Source of the DNA: Streptomyces lunaelactis
GTDB lineage: Bacteria; Actinomycetota; Actinomycetes; Streptomycetales; Streptomycetaceae
Reading direction: 5' to 3'
Length of the DNA stretch: 64,000 bases
NCBI RefSeq assembly: GCF_003054555.1
Contig: NZ_CP026304.1
Span: 2,046,001-2,110,000, forward strand
Shown: positions 25,639-35,143 of the stretch, piece by piece
Layout of the letters: every line of letters begins with the position of its first letter
Position numbering within the stretch: the stretch's first letter is position 1
Notes under the pieces: generated by a model
The model's database searches: none
Seen by the model: only the letters and a program-made list of their open reading frames with translations
What the model was told of the DNA's origin: nothing
Translations under genes and position numbers: made by a program

Positions 25639-26724
25639 TCAGGCGTCCGGCAGGGCGTAGACGCGGCGCGCGTTGCCCGCCGCGATCATCCCGGCGACCC
25701 GTTCCGCGTCCGCACGCGCCCAGGCGCCGTCGCCCACCCAGCCGCCGAGCACCAGGCCGAGCGCCTCACGGAAGATCCGCGCGCCCACCACATGCAGCTC
25801 GGGCAGCCCGTGCGCGCCGCTGGAGAAGAGCAGCTTCCCGAACGGCGCGAGTTCCAGGATCTCCGCGAGCACGGCCGCGGCCCGCGCCCCCGTGTGCACG
25901 AGAGCGGGCCCCAGATCGGCGTACACATGCGGGAAGACGCTCGCCAGATGCGCGGCGTGCCGGTGGTTCGGATAGCCGTGCAGCAGCACCAGATCGGTGC
26001 CGAGTCCGCTGGTGGCGGCCGCGAAGCCGGTGAGCAGCATCGGGTCCTCGACCCCCACGTGCAGCTGGAGCGGCAGGCCCGAGGCGACCGCGATCCACAG
26101 CAGATGCCGCACCAGTACGGGATCGGTGAGCCTGCCGCCGACCTGTCGTCCGGCCAGCCAGCGCCCGGCCGCCCCGCGTACCTCCCCGGGGCCCGGCGGT
26201 TCGGGCGCCAGGGCGAGCCCGTGGCCCACGGCGGCGACGGAGGTGAAGGCGACGGCGGAGGCGGCCGCCCCGTGCACGGCCTCGGCGAGATTGGCCAGGA
26301 AGCCCTCCACGGTGCCCGAGGTGTCGGCGACCTGCTCGGCGAGGAGTTCCAGACGTACGATCTCGCGCGCCTCGGCCGAGCCCGCCGCGGCGATCTCGCG
26401 GGGTCCGGTGAGATCGCCGGGCAGCCCGGTGTCCACCAGGTAGGTGGAAATCCCGCTCCCCCGCAGCAGCCGCCTGCCCGACTCGAGCACTCCGAGCTCG
26501 CGGCGGCGGGCGAGATAGCGCGCGGGCGGACAGTGCGGCTCAAGATCCAGCAGCGGCGGGCACCAGCGGCGTACCGCGAAGCCGGTCTGGGTGTCGAAGA
26601 AGGTGGTGCCGGGCGCGGGCGGGCCCGCGGTCCTGCCCAGGTGCGCCTCGAAGGTGCCGAGGCCGAGTTCCGTACGGAGCACGCCGTGGCAGTACTGGTC
26701 CACGAGGGTCGGGGTGTCGATCAT
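25639..26724 (-). CDS. Amidohydrolase-family protein
   Basis: The 361-residue protein starts MIDTPTLVDQYCHGVLR, with GGGAG upstream of the ATG at 26724. Metal-site-like segments are PLQLHVGVEDP, VLLHGYPNHRHA and HVYADLGPALVH, in the order of the amidohydrolase/FluG-type TIM barrel. The segment where many relatives have a catalytic Asp reads KLLFSSGAHGLPEL, with Gly, so the active site may differ. An in-frame extension upstream runs antisense-like through the next genes and is not real. The substrate is unknown. Confidence 0.85.
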   Translation of the reverse strand: MIDTPTLVDQYCHGVLRTELGLGTFEAHLGRTAGPPAPGTTFFDTQTGFAVRRWCPPLLDLEPHCPPARYLARRRELGVLESGRRLLRGSGISTYLVDTGLPGDLTGPREIAAAGSAEAREIVRLELLAEQVADTSGTVEGFLANLAEAVHGAAASAVAFTSVAAVGHGLALAPEPPGPGEVRGAAGRWLAGRQVGGRLTDPVLVRHLLWIAVASGLPLQLHVGVEDPMLLTGFAAATSGLGTDLVLLHGYPNHRHAAHLASVFPHVYADLGPALVHTGARAAAVLAEILELAPFGKLLFSSGAHGLPELHVVGARIFREALGLVLGGWVGDGAWARADAERVAGMIAAGNARRVYALPDA

Positions 26725-26789
26725 CCGGGCTCCCAGTCGTGGACCGTGCTTCCACAGTCCTAACGGGTGACACCCCGACGAGGTGTTGC

Positions 26790-27128
26790 TCAGCCGTTGG
26801 ACGGACCGCCGAGCTGGATGCCGGCCATGCGGGTCCACTCGTACGGACCGGTGCGGACCTTGGCCGCGAACTCGCCGTCGAACGACTCGTGCAGGGTGAT
26901 CCCGGCCTTCTCGGCCGCGGCCTCGGCGATGGAGTGGTCCGGCGCGACGAGGTCGCCCCAGCCGCCGTCCTCGCCGACGAGCACGATGCGGGTGCCCATC
27001 TGACCCATGTACGCGAGCTGCCCCTCGGCGCCGCCGTGCGCTTTGGCGAAGGCGCCGATCTGCTTGGCGAGCTTGGCCGCCTTGCGCTCGGCCTGCTTGG
27101 AGTGCTCGGCCTGCTTGGTGTCTGCCAT
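26790..27128 (-). CDS. Small conserved hypothetical protein
   Basis: The 112-residue protein has a Lys/Ala-rich helical N-terminus (KQAERKAAKLAKQIGAFAKA, likely a coiled coil) followed by a compact acidic domain (TRIVLVGEDGGWGDLVAPDH). It has no signal peptide. Such proteins are widespread in Streptomyces beside ctaB as I recall, but I know no function. Confidence 0.82.
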   Translation of the reverse strand: MADTKQAEHSKQAERKAAKLAKQIGAFAKAHGGAEGQLAYMGQMGTRIVLVGEDGGWGDLVAPDHSIAEAAAEKAGITLHESFDGEFAAKVRTGPYEWTRMAGIQLGGPSNG

Positions 27129-27161
27129 ACGGCGATGCTACTCGCGAGTAGAGCGGATTAG

Positions 27162-28109
27162 CTAGCGGAGGAAGGGGTCCACCGCGACGGCCACGAACAG
27201 CAGCGACACATAGGTGATGGACCAGTGGAACAGCCGCATCTCCTTGAGCTTGCCGCCCGTCTCGCCGGACTTCGCGCGGTTCTGCAGGGAGTGCGCCTCC
27301 CAGAGCCACCAGCCACCCGTCACCAACGCCACCGTCGTGTAGAACCAGCCGGTGTAGCCGAGCGGCGTCAGCAGCAGCGAAACCGCGACCATCACCCAGG
27401 AGTAGAGGACGATCTGGCGGGCCACCACGCTGTTGGAGGCGACGACCGGCAGCATCGGAACGCCCACGCGCGCGTAGTCCTCCTTCACCTTCATCGACAG
27501 CGGCCAGTAGTGCGGCGGCGTCCAGAAGAAGATGACAAGGAAGAGGATGACGGCGGCCCAGGACATCGAGTTCGTGACGGCGGACCAGCCGATCAGGACC
27601 GGCATACAGCCGGCGATGCCGCCCCAGACGATGTTCTGTGAGGTGCGGCGCTTCAGGATCATCGTGTAGACGATGACGTAGAAGAGCAGCGCGCCCAGCG
27701 ACAGCGCGGCGGACAGCCAGTTGACGAGGAGTCCGAACCAGAGGGTGGAGACGACGGCGAGTACGAGTCCGAAGACCAGGCCCTCGCGGGGCGAGACCAT
27801 TCCGGTGACGAGCGGCCGCTGCGACGTCCGGTCCATCAGGGCGTCGATGTCGCGGTCGATGTACATGTTGAGCGCGTTGGCGCCACCGGCGGAGAGATAG
27901 CCGCCGATGCACGTCGTGAGCACGAGCCACAGATCGGGCACGTCCTGCGCGGCCAGGAACATCACCGGGACGGTGGTGATCAGCAGCAGCTCGATGATCC
28001 GGGGCTTGGTCAGCGCCACGAATGCCTTGACGCGGGCCCCGAACGGCCGATGGCCCCCCGGGCTGGGAGTCAAGACGACCCCTGCGGGTCGGGACTCGAC
28101 GGCCGTCAC
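27162..28109 (-). CDS. ctaB: Haem O synthase (protohaem IX farnesyltransferase)
   Basis: The 315-residue integral membrane prenyltransferase has the motif [15 protein letters not shown] with the first Asp-rich site, [15 protein letters not shown], and FFWTPPHYW, typical of CtaB/COX10. It attaches the farnesyl tail to haem B, upstream of CtaA. The GTG at 28109 has AGGGG five bases upstream; a GTG at 28115 two codons earlier is an alternative. It is divergent from tkt. Confidence 0.94.
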   Translation of the reverse strand: MTAVESRPAGVVLTPSPGGHRPFGARVKAFVALTKPRIIELLLITTVPVMFLAAQDVPDLWLVLTTCIGGYLSAGGANALNMYIDRDIDALMDRTSQRPLVTGMVSPREGLVFGLVLAVVSTLWFGLLVNWLSAALSLGALLFYVIVYTMILKRRTSQNIVWGGIAGCMPVLIGWSAVTNSMSWAAVILFLVIFFWTPPHYWPLSMKVKEDYARVGVPMLPVVASNSVVARQIVLYSWVMVAVSLLLTPLGYTGWFYTTVALVTGGWWLWEAHSLQNRAKSGETGGKLKEMRLFHWSITYVSLLFVAVAVDPFLR

Positions 28110-28115
28110 GCACAC

Positions 28116-28447
28116 CCCTGACAGAGAAATCCCAGCAAGTTCCCGGCGTGAATGCCCGGTAAAGACTTGCGCGTACCACGCCACTCTAGACGTTGCCCAG
28201 ACGCCGATCTTCGCGGGGGTGCGCTCGTGTTGAGCGCCGTCCGGACCGCGTGCGTATACATCGCCGACAGGCGGAGACCCGGCTGTGACGGCACCCTGGC
28301 TGTGTCTGCTTTTTTCCACTGTGACCCGCCTCATTTCAAAAGGCGGGCACTCGAAAAGCGCGCGCCGCTCCGGGGGTAGGCTCGACAACGCCCGGTGCTT
28401 CCGTCGTCACCGGGATACGAACATGTGGAGAGGAGCCCTGACCCAGG
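28116..28447. other. Divergent promoter region of ctaB and tkt
   Basis: About 330 bases without a gene. On the minus strand TAGAGT (near 28186) is a candidate -10 for ctaB. On the plus strand TAGGCT near 28377 is a candidate -10 for tkt, without a good -35. CCCGCC (28325-28330) and GGCGGG (28342-28347) form a small hairpin upstream of tkt. The AT-rich run near 28310 is unusual for this genome. Confidence 0.4.
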
Positions 28448-30550
28448 GTGAGCACCAAGCCGACCACCACAGACCTCGAGTGGACCGATCTGGACCAGCG
28501 GGCCGTTGATACCGTCCGCGTCCTGGCCATGGATTCCGTACAGAAGGTCGGCAACGGCCACCCCGGTACGGCCATGAGCCTCGCGCCCGCCGCCTACGTG
28601 CTGTTCCAGAAGCTTATGCGGCACGACCCCGCCGATGCGGACTGGACCGGCCGCGACCGGTTCGTGCTTTCCGCGGGGCACTCGTCCCTGACCCTCTACA
28701 TCCAGCTCTACCTGGCCGGGTACGGCCTGGAGCTCGACGACCTGAAGGCCTTCCGCACCTGGGGTTCGAAGACCCCGGGGCACCCGGAGTACGGCCACAC
28801 CACGGGCGTCGAGACGACGACCGGGCCGCTCGGCCAGGGTGTCGCCAACGCGGTGGGCATGGCGATGGCCTCCCGCTACGAGCGCGGGCTGTTCGACCCG
28901 GACGCCGCCCCCGGCACCTCGCCGTTCGACCACACCATCTGGGCGATCGCCGGTGACGGCTGCCTCCAGGAGGGCATCTCCGCGGAGGCGTCCTCGCTGG
29001 CCGGGCACCAGAAGCTGGGCAACCTGGTGCTGCTGTGGGACGACAACCACATCTCCATCGAGGGCGACACGGAGACAGCCGTCTCCGAGGACACCCTCAA
29101 GCGGTACGAGGCGTACGGCTGGCACGTCCAGCGCGTCGAGCAGCTGCCCGACGGCGACCTCGACCCGGCCGGCCTGTACCAGGCCCTGAAGGCGGCGCAG
29201 GCCGAGACCGAGCGCCCCTCCTTCATCGCGGCCCGCTCGATCATCGCCTGGCCTGCCCCGCACGCGCAGAACACCGAGGCCGCGCACGGCTCGGCGCTGG
29301 GCGACGAGGAGGTCGCGGCCACCAAGCGCGTCCTCGGCTTCGACCCGGAGAAGAGCTTCGAGGTCTCCGAAGGGGTCCTCTCGCACACCCGTGAGGCGCT
29401 CGACCGCGGCCGCGAGGCCAAGGGCGAGTGGGAGAAGACCTTCGCCGCGTGGCGCACCGCCAATCCCGAGCGCGCCGCCGAGTTCGACCGGATCCGCGCC
29501 GCCGAGCTGCCCGCCGGCTGGGAGGAGAAGCTCCCGGAGTTCGAGCCCGGCAAGGGCGTCGCCACCCGCGCCGCCTCCGGCAAGATCCTCCAGGCGCTCG
29601 GCGCGGTCATCCCCGAGCTGTGGGGCGGCTCCGCCGACCTGGCCGGCTCGAACAACACGACGATCGACAAGACGTCGTCGTTCCTCCCCGAGGGCAACCC
29701 GCTGCCGGGTGCGGACAAGTACGGCCGTACGGTCCACTTCGGCATCCGCGAGCACGCGATGGCCGCGACCATGAACGGCATCGCGCTGCACGGCAACACC
29801 CGTATCTACGGCGGCACCTTCCTGGTGTTCTCCGACTACATGCGCAATGCCGTACGGCTCGCGGCGCTGATGCACCTGCCGGTGACGCACGTGTGGACAC
29901 ACGACTCGATCGGCCTCGGCGAGGACGGTCCGACGCACCAGCCGGTGGAGCACCTGGCCTCGCTGCGCGCGATCCCGGGCCTGAACGTCGTCCGCCCGGC
30001 CGACGCCAACGAGACCGCCATCGCCTGGCGCGAGATCCTCAGGCGCTACACCAAGAAGTTCGGCGTGGGCGCTCCGCACGGCCTGGCGCTGACCCGCCAG
30101 GGCGTGCCGACGTACGAGCGCAACGAGGACGCGGCCAAGGGCGGTTACGTCCTGTTCGACGCCGAAGGCCCCGAAGGGCAGAGCACAGCGCCGCAGGTCG
30201 TGCTGATCGGCACCGGCTCCGAGGTCCAGCTGGCCGTGGGCGCGCGCGAGCAGCTGCAGGCCGCCGGCGTTCCGACCCGGGTGGTCTCGATGCCGTGCGT
30301 CGAGTGGTTCGAGGAGCAGGACCAGGCGTACAAGGAGAGCGTGCTGCCACCGTCCGTGAGGGCGCGCGTGGCGGTCGAGGCCGGTATCGGTCTCACCTGG
30401 CACCGCTTCGTCGGTGACGCCGGTCGCATCGTTTCGCTGGAGCACTTCGGCGCTTCGGCCGACGGCAAGGTTCTCTTCCGGGAGTTCGGCTTCACTGCCG
30501 ACAACGTGGCCGCCGCCGCCCGGGAATCCATCGAAGCCGCCGCGCGCTGA
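28448..30550 (+). CDS. tkt: Transketolase
   Basis: The 700-residue enzyme is full length. The thiamine diphosphate motif is visible in [20 protein letters not shown] with the downstream DDNHIS, and the transketolase signature in [20 protein letters not shown]. It moves two-carbon units between sugar phosphates. The GTG at 28448 is preceded by AGGAG twelve bases upstream. It heads the tkt-tal-zwf-opcA-pgl series, with 34 bases to tal. Confidence 0.97.
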   Translation: MSTKPTTTDLEWTDLDQRAVDTVRVLAMDSVQKVGNGHPGTAMSLAPAAYVLFQKLMRHDPADADWTGRDRFVLSAGHSSLTLYIQLYLAGYGLELDDLKAFRTWGSKTPGHPEYGHTTGVETTTGPLGQGVANAVGMAMASRYERGLFDPDAAPGTSPFDHTIWAIAGDGCLQEGISAEASSLAGHQKLGNLVLLWDDNHISIEGDTETAVSEDTLKRYEAYGWHVQRVEQLPDGDLDPAGLYQALKAAQAETERPSFIAARSIIAWPAPHAQNTEAAHGSALGDEEVAATKRVLGFDPEKSFEVSEGVLSHTREALDRGREAKGEWEKTFAAWRTANPERAAEFDRIRAAELPAGWEEKLPEFEPGKGVATRAASGKILQALGAVIPELWGGSADLAGSNNTTIDKTSSFLPEGNPLPGADKYGRTVHFGIREHAMAATMNGIALHGNTRIYGGTFLVFSDYMRNAVRLAALMHLPVTHVWTHDSIGLGEDGPTHQPVEHLASLRAIPGLNVVRPADANETAIAWREILRRYTKKFGVGAPHGLALTRQGVPTYERNEDAAKGGYVLFDAEGPEGQSTAPQVVLIGTGSEVQLAVGAREQLQAAGVPTRVVSMPCVEWFEEQDQAYKESVLPPSVRARVAVEAGIGLTWHRFVGDAGRIVSLEHFGASADGKVLFREFGFTADNVAAAARESIEAAAR

Positions 30551-30584
30551 CGCCCGTACACGACAAGTAGGAGATGCAACTCTC

Positions 30585-31703
30585 ATGACAGACGCACTCA
30601 AGCGCCTCTCCGACGAAGGCGTCGCGATCTGGCTCGACGACCTGTCGCGCAAGCGGATCACGTCCGGCAACCTCGCCGAACTGATCGACCAGCAGCACGT
30701 CGTGGGCGTCACCACCAACCCGTCGATCTTCCAGAAGGCCATCAGCAGCGGTGACGGTTACGAGCAGCAGCTCGCCGACCTCGCCGTGCGCAAGGTGACC
30801 GTCGAGGAAGCGGTACGGATGATCACGACGGCGGACGTCCGCGACGCCGCCGACATCCTGCGCCCGGTCTTCGACACCACCGGCGGCCAGGACGGCCGGG
30901 TCTCCATCGAGGTCGACCCGCGCCTGGCGCACCGGACCGCGGCGACCATCGCCGAGGCCAAGCAGCTGGCCTGGCTGGTGGACCGTCCGAACACCCTCAT
31001 CAAGATCCCGGCGACGAAGGCCGGCCTGCCGGCGATCACCGAGGTCATCGGCAGGGGCATCAGCGTCAATGTCACGCTGATCTTCTCGCTGGAGCGCTAC
31101 CGCGAGGTCATGGACGCCTACCTGGCCGGTCTGGAGAAGGCGAAGGCCGCAGGCCTGGACCTCTCCAAGATCCAGTCCGTGGCGTCCTTCTTCGTGTCCC
31201 GCGTGGACACCGAGATCGACAAGCGGCTCGACGCCCTGGGCACGCCCGAGGCCAAGGAGGCGCGCGGCAAGGCGGCTCTGGCCAACGCGCGTCTGGCGTA
31301 CGAGGCGTACGAAGAGGTCTTCTCCTCCGACCGCTGGGCCGAGCTCGACAAGGCGCAGGCCAACAAGCAGCGTCCGCTGTGGGCCTCGACCGGCGTCAAG
31401 GACCCGGCGTACAAGGACACGTTGTACGTCGACGAGCTGGTCGCCCCGGGCACGGTGAACACCATGCCTGAGGCCACCCTCGACGCCACCGCCGACCACG
31501 GTCAGATCACCGGTGACACGGTGCGCGGCACGTACGAGCAGGCCCGCGCGGACCTCGACGCCGTCGAGAAGCTCGGGATCTCCTACGACGACGTCGTGCA
31601 GCTGCTCGAGGACGAGGGCGTCGAGAAGTTCGCGACGTCCTGGAACGACCTGCTCAACTCGACCGAGGCCGAGCTCAAGCGCCTCGCTCCTTCGGAGGGC
31701 TGA
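30585..31703 (+). CDS. tal: Transaldolase
   Basis: The 372-residue protein is the longer actinobacterial transaldolase. The Schiff-base residue is Lys140 in [16 protein letters not shown], and [14 protein letters not shown] gives the N-terminal signature. An AGTAGGAG ribosome site precedes the ATG. It transfers the dihydroxyacetone unit in the pentose phosphate pathway. Only five bases separate it from zwf. Confidence 0.96.
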   Translation: MTDALKRLSDEGVAIWLDDLSRKRITSGNLAELIDQQHVVGVTTNPSIFQKAISSGDGYEQQLADLAVRKVTVEEAVRMITTADVRDAADILRPVFDTTGGQDGRVSIEVDPRLAHRTAATIAEAKQLAWLVDRPNTLIKIPATKAGLPAITEVIGRGISVNVTLIFSLERYREVMDAYLAGLEKAKAAGLDLSKIQSVASFFVSRVDTEIDKRLDALGTPEAKEARGKAALANARLAYEAYEEVFSSDRWAELDKAQANKQRPLWASTGVKDPAYKDTLYVDELVAPGTVNTMPEATLDATADHGQITGDTVRGTYEQARADLDAVEKLGISYDDVVQLLEDEGVEKFATSWNDLLNSTEAELKRLAPSEG

Positions 31704-31708
31704 CCAAC

Positions 31709-33241
31709 TTGTCCGGTCTTAGCGGAGCCAACCCGCTTCGTGACCCCGCAGACCGACGGCTCCCGCGTATCGCGGGGCCGTCGGGCCTGGTCATTTTCGG
31801 CGTCACGGGTGATTTGTCACGTAAAAAGCTGATGCCTGCCGTCTATGACCTCGCCAATCGGGGGCTGCTGCCACCGGGCTTCTCGCTCATCGGCTTCGCC
31901 CGCCGCGAGTGGCAGGACGAGAACTTCGCGCAGGAGGTCCACGACGCCGTCAAGGAGCACGCCCGTACGCCGTTCCGCGATGAGGTCTGGCAGCAGCTCA
32001 TCCAGGGCATGCGCTTCGTCCAGGGCGACTTCGACGACGACGACGCCTTCGAGAAGCTGAAGGCCACGATCGAGGACCTCGACAAGAAGCAGGGCACCGG
32101 CGGCAACTTCGCCTTCTATCTGTCCGTGCCGCCGAAGTTCTTCCCCAAGGTTGTCCAGCAGCTCAAGAAGCACGGGCTCGCCGACCAGAAGGAAGGCTCC
32201 TGGCGCCGCGCGGTCATCGAGAAGCCGTTCGGCCACGACCTGGTCTCCGCCAAGGAGCTCAACCAGGTGGTGCACGAGGTCTTTCCGTCCAACGAGGTCT
32301 TCCGGATCGACCACTACCTGGGCAAGGAGACCGTCCAGAACATCCTGGCGCTGCGCTTCGCCAACACCCTCTTCGAGCCGATCTGGAATCGGTCGTACGT
32401 CGACCACATCCAGATCACCATGGCCGAGGACATCGGCATCGGCGGCCGTGCCGGCTACTACGACGGCATCGGCGCCGCCCGTGACGTCATCCAGAACCAC
32501 CTGCTCCAGTTGCTCGCGCTGACCGCGATGGAGGAGCCCGCCTCCTTCGAGGCGGACGCGCTCGCGGCCGAGAAGACCAAGGTGCTGGGCGCGGTGAAGC
32601 TGCCCAAGGACCTGTCCAGGACCACGGTGCGCGGGCAGTACGCGACGGGCTGGCAGGGCGGCGAGAAGGCCGTCGGCTACCTCCAGGAAGACGGCATCGA
32701 CCCCACGTCGAAGACCGACACCTACGCCGCGATCAAGCTGGAGATCGACAACCGCCGCTGGGCGGGCGTCCCCTTCTATCTCCGTACGGGCAAGCGGCTC
32801 GGCCGTCGTGTCACAGAGATCGCGGTGATCTTCCAGCGCGCTCCGCACTCCCCCTTCGACCACACGGCGACGGAGGAACTGGGCCAGAACGCCCTGGTCA
32901 TCCGCGTCCAGCCGGACGAGGGCGTGACCATGCGGTTCGGCTCGAAGGTGCCCGGCACCTCGATGGAGGTGCGGGACGTCTCGATGGACTTCGCCTACGG
33001 CGAGTCCTTCACCGAGTCCAGCCCCGAGGCGTACGAGCGCCTCCTCCTCGATGTCCTGCTCGGCGACTCCAACCTCTTCCCGAGGGTGGAGGAGGTCGAG
33101 CTCTCCTGGAGGATCCTCGACCCGATCGAGCAGTACTGGGACAAGCACGGCAAGCCCGCTCAGTACCCGTCCGGCACCTGGGGTCCGGTCGAGGCGGACG
33201 AAATGCTCGCACGAGACGGACGGAGCTGGCGTCGGCCATGA
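31709..33241 (+). CDS. zwf: Glucose-6-phosphate 1-dehydrogenase
   Basis: The 510-residue enzyme has the NADP site FGVTGDLSRKKL (residues 30-41) and the substrate-binding signature RIDHYLGKE near residue 200. It makes NADPH at the entry of the oxidative pentose phosphate pathway. The start is a TTG at 31709 with GGAGGG eight bases upstream. No closer ATG or GTG preserves the conserved N-terminus. The stop overlaps the opcA start by four bases (ATGA). Confidence 0.96.
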   Translation: MSGLSGANPLRDPADRRLPRIAGPSGLVIFGVTGDLSRKKLMPAVYDLANRGLLPPGFSLIGFARREWQDENFAQEVHDAVKEHARTPFRDEVWQQLIQGMRFVQGDFDDDDAFEKLKATIEDLDKKQGTGGNFAFYLSVPPKFFPKVVQQLKKHGLADQKEGSWRRAVIEKPFGHDLVSAKELNQVVHEVFPSNEVFRIDHYLGKETVQNILALRFANTLFEPIWNRSYVDHIQITMAEDIGIGGRAGYYDGIGAARDVIQNHLLQLLALTAMEEPASFEADALAAEKTKVLGAVKLPKDLSRTTVRGQYATGWQGGEKAVGYLQEDGIDPTSKTDTYAAIKLEIDNRRWAGVPFYLRTGKRLGRRVTEIAVIFQRAPHSPFDHTATEELGQNALVIRVQPDEGVTMRFGSKVPGTSMEVRDVSMDFAYGESFTESSPEAYERLLLDVLLGDSNLFPRVEEVELSWRILDPIEQYWDKHGKPAQYPSGTWGPVEADEMLARDGRSWRRP

Positions 33242-34254
33242 AGATCGACCTTACGGACACCACAGCCAGCAAGATCAACAAGGCGCTGGTGCAGGGGCGG
33301 CGGGCCGTCGGCACGCCTGCCGTCGGCATGGTCCTCACCCTTGTCATCGTCACCGACGAGGAGAACGCCTACGACGCGCTGAAGGCGGCCAACGAGGCGT
33401 CCCGCGAACACCCTTCGCGCACCCTCGTCGTCATCAAGCGGGTCTCGCGCTCGCCGCGCGACCGGGCGAAGCCACGCCTGGACGCCGAGGTGCGGGTGGG
33501 CGCGGACGCGGGCACCGGCGAGACGGTCGTCCTGCGGCTGTACGGCGAGGTCATCGACCACGCCCAGTCGGTGGTACTGCCGCTGCTGCTGCCCGACGCG
33601 CCGGTCGTGGTCTGGTGGCCGGTGAACGCGCCGACCGACCCCGCCAACGACCCGCTGGGCACGCTGGCACAGCGCCGGGTGACGGACACGTACGCCGCCG
33701 AGCAGCCGGTGCACGAACTGGCGGCGCGCGCCGAGGCGTACACCCCCGGCGACACCGACCTGGCCTGGACCCGGATCACGCCGTGGCGCTCGATGCTCGC
33801 GGCCGCTCTGGACCAGGTCAGCTGCGAGGTCACCGAGGTGGAGGTGGAGGGCGAGGAGTTCAACCCGAGCTGTGAGCTGCTCGCCATGTGGCTCGCGGAC
33901 CGGCTGAACGTGCCGGTGAGGCGCTCGCGGTCCTCCGGCCCCGGCCTCACCGCCGTTCGGATGGGGTCCACCTGCGGTCCGATCGTGCTGGACCGGGCGG
34001 ACGGCTCGCTGGCGACGCTGTCGATCCAGGGGCAGCCGGACCGGGCAGTGGCGCTCAAGCGGCGTGAGACGGCCGAGCTGATCGCGGAGGAGCTGCGGCG
34101 GCTCGACCCGGACGACACCTACGCGTCGGCGCTGCGGTTCGGCGTGGACCGGCTGAGTGACGGGTCGGGGACGCCCGCGGAAGAGTCGAAGCCTGAGGCC
34201 GGGTCCGCCCCTGCGAAGAAGGCCGCACCGGCCAAGAAGGCGGCGGCGAAGTGA
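33238..34254 (+). CDS. opcA: OpcA, glucose-6-phosphate dehydrogenase assembly/activator protein
   Basis: The 338-residue protein matches OpcA, which activates Zwf in actinobacteria and cyanobacteria. It has VVWWPVNAPTDP and an SRSSGPGLTAVRMG region conserved in the family. The last 30 residues form an Ala/Lys/Pro tail (APAKKAAPAKKAAAK) like histone-H1-type tails. It overlaps zwf by four bases and pgl by four bases (GTGA), so the three are coupled. Confidence 0.94.
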   Translation: MKIDLTDTTASKINKALVQGRRAVGTPAVGMVLTLVIVTDEENAYDALKAANEASREHPSRTLVVIKRVSRSPRDRAKPRLDAEVRVGADAGTGETVVLRLYGEVIDHAQSVVLPLLLPDAPVVVWWPVNAPTDPANDPLGTLAQRRVTDTYAAEQPVHELAARAEAYTPGDTDLAWTRITPWRSMLAAALDQVSCEVTEVEVEGEEFNPSCELLAMWLADRLNVPVRRSRSSGPGLTAVRMGSTCGPIVLDRADGSLATLSIQGQPDRAVALKRRETAELIAEELRRLDPDDTYASALRFGVDRLSDGSGTPAEESKPEAGSAPAKKAAPAKKAAAK

Positions 34255-35033
34255 GTGCCCCGCAACTCGTCGTCCACCGCGACAAGGAGTTGATGGCGCA
34301 GGCCGCGGCGGCCCGGCTGATCACGAAGATCGTGGACGCCCAGTCCGCGCGCGGCTCGGCGTCGGTGGTCCTGACGGGCGGCCGCAACGGCAATGCGCTG
34401 CTGGCCGCCCTCGGGGCCTCGCCGGCCCGGGACGCGATCGACTGGCCGCGGCTCGACCTGTGGTGGGGCGACGAGCGGTTCCTTCCTGAGGGCGACCCGG
34501 AGCGCAATGTCACGCAGGCCCGTGAGGCTCTGCTGGACAGCGTTCCGGTGGACCCGGCGCGGGTGCACGCGATGCCCGCGTCGGACGGCGAGTACGGCAA
34601 CGACGCGGACGCGGCGGCTGCCACGTACGCGGCCGAACTCGCCGCCGCGGCGGCGCCGGAGGACCACGGCCCGGTGCCGACCTTCGACGTCCTGATGCTG
34701 GGCGTCGGCCCCGACACGCATGTGGCGTCGCTCTTCCCGGAGCTCCCTGGGGTCCGGGAGACGGAGCGCACGGTGGTCGGCGTGCACGGCGCGCCGAAGC
34801 CGCCGCCGACGCGTATCTCGCTCACGCTCCCGGCGATCCGGGCGGCGCGGGAGGTATGGCTGCTGGCGGCCGGCGAGGACAAGGCGAAGGCGGCGACGAT
34901 CGCGCTGTCGGGCGCGGGGGAGGTACAGGCTCCGGCGGCCGGCGCGTACGGCCGCAGCCGGACGCTGTGGCTGCTGGACGCGGCGGCGGCGTCCCAGCTC
35001 CCCCGCGATCTGTACCCACCGGCGTCGGCCTGA
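34251..35033 (+). CDS. pgl: 6-phosphogluconolactonase
   Basis: The 260-residue protein is of the DevB/Pgl type: VVLTGGRNGNALLAAL, DLWWGDERFLPEGDPERN and VLMLGVGPDTHVASLFP carry the conserved sugar-phosphate-isomerase-like motifs. It hydrolyses the product of Zwf. The GTG at 34251 overlaps the opcA stop. It ends the operon, followed by a long inverted repeat. Confidence 0.95.
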   Translation: MSAPQLVVHRDKELMAQAAAARLITKIVDAQSARGSASVVLTGGRNGNALLAALGASPARDAIDWPRLDLWWGDERFLPEGDPERNVTQAREALLDSVPVDPARVHAMPASDGEYGNDADAAAATYAAELAAAAAPEDHGPVPTFDVLMLGVGPDTHVASLFPELPGVRETERTVVGVHGAPKPPPTRISLTLPAIRAAREVWLLAAGEDKAKAATIALSGAGEVQAPAAGAYGRSRTLWLLDAAAASQLPRDLYPPASA

Positions 35034-35053
35034 AGTGAAGCCGGGGCTCCGCC

Positions 35054-35143
35054 CCGGACCCCGTGTCCTCAATCGCCGACGCGGCTGACAGAGTCAGCCC
35101 GTCCGGCGATTGAGGACACGGCCGAAGGCCGTACGGGGTCCGG
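35054..35143. repeat. Long inverted repeat acting as terminator after pgl
   Basis: CGTGTCCTCAATCGCCG (35062-35078) pairs perfectly with 35104-35120, GCTGAC (35084-35089) with GTCAGC (35093-35098), and CCGGACCCCG (35054-35063) with CGGGGTCCGG (35134-35143). The stop codon of the converging gene at 35094 lies inside the structure. A related unit occurs at 55272-55304. Confidence 0.8.

Noticed and set aside
26725..28179. In-frame extension of the amidohydrolase upstream through ctaB
   Set aside because: The extension is Arg/Pro-rich and overlaps ctaB and the 112-residue gene; the ATG at 26724 has a ribosome site and the family-like start.
28325..28347. Hairpin upstream of tkt as a terminator
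   Set aside because: Six base pairs with an 11-base loop between divergent genes; more likely part of the promoter region or chance.
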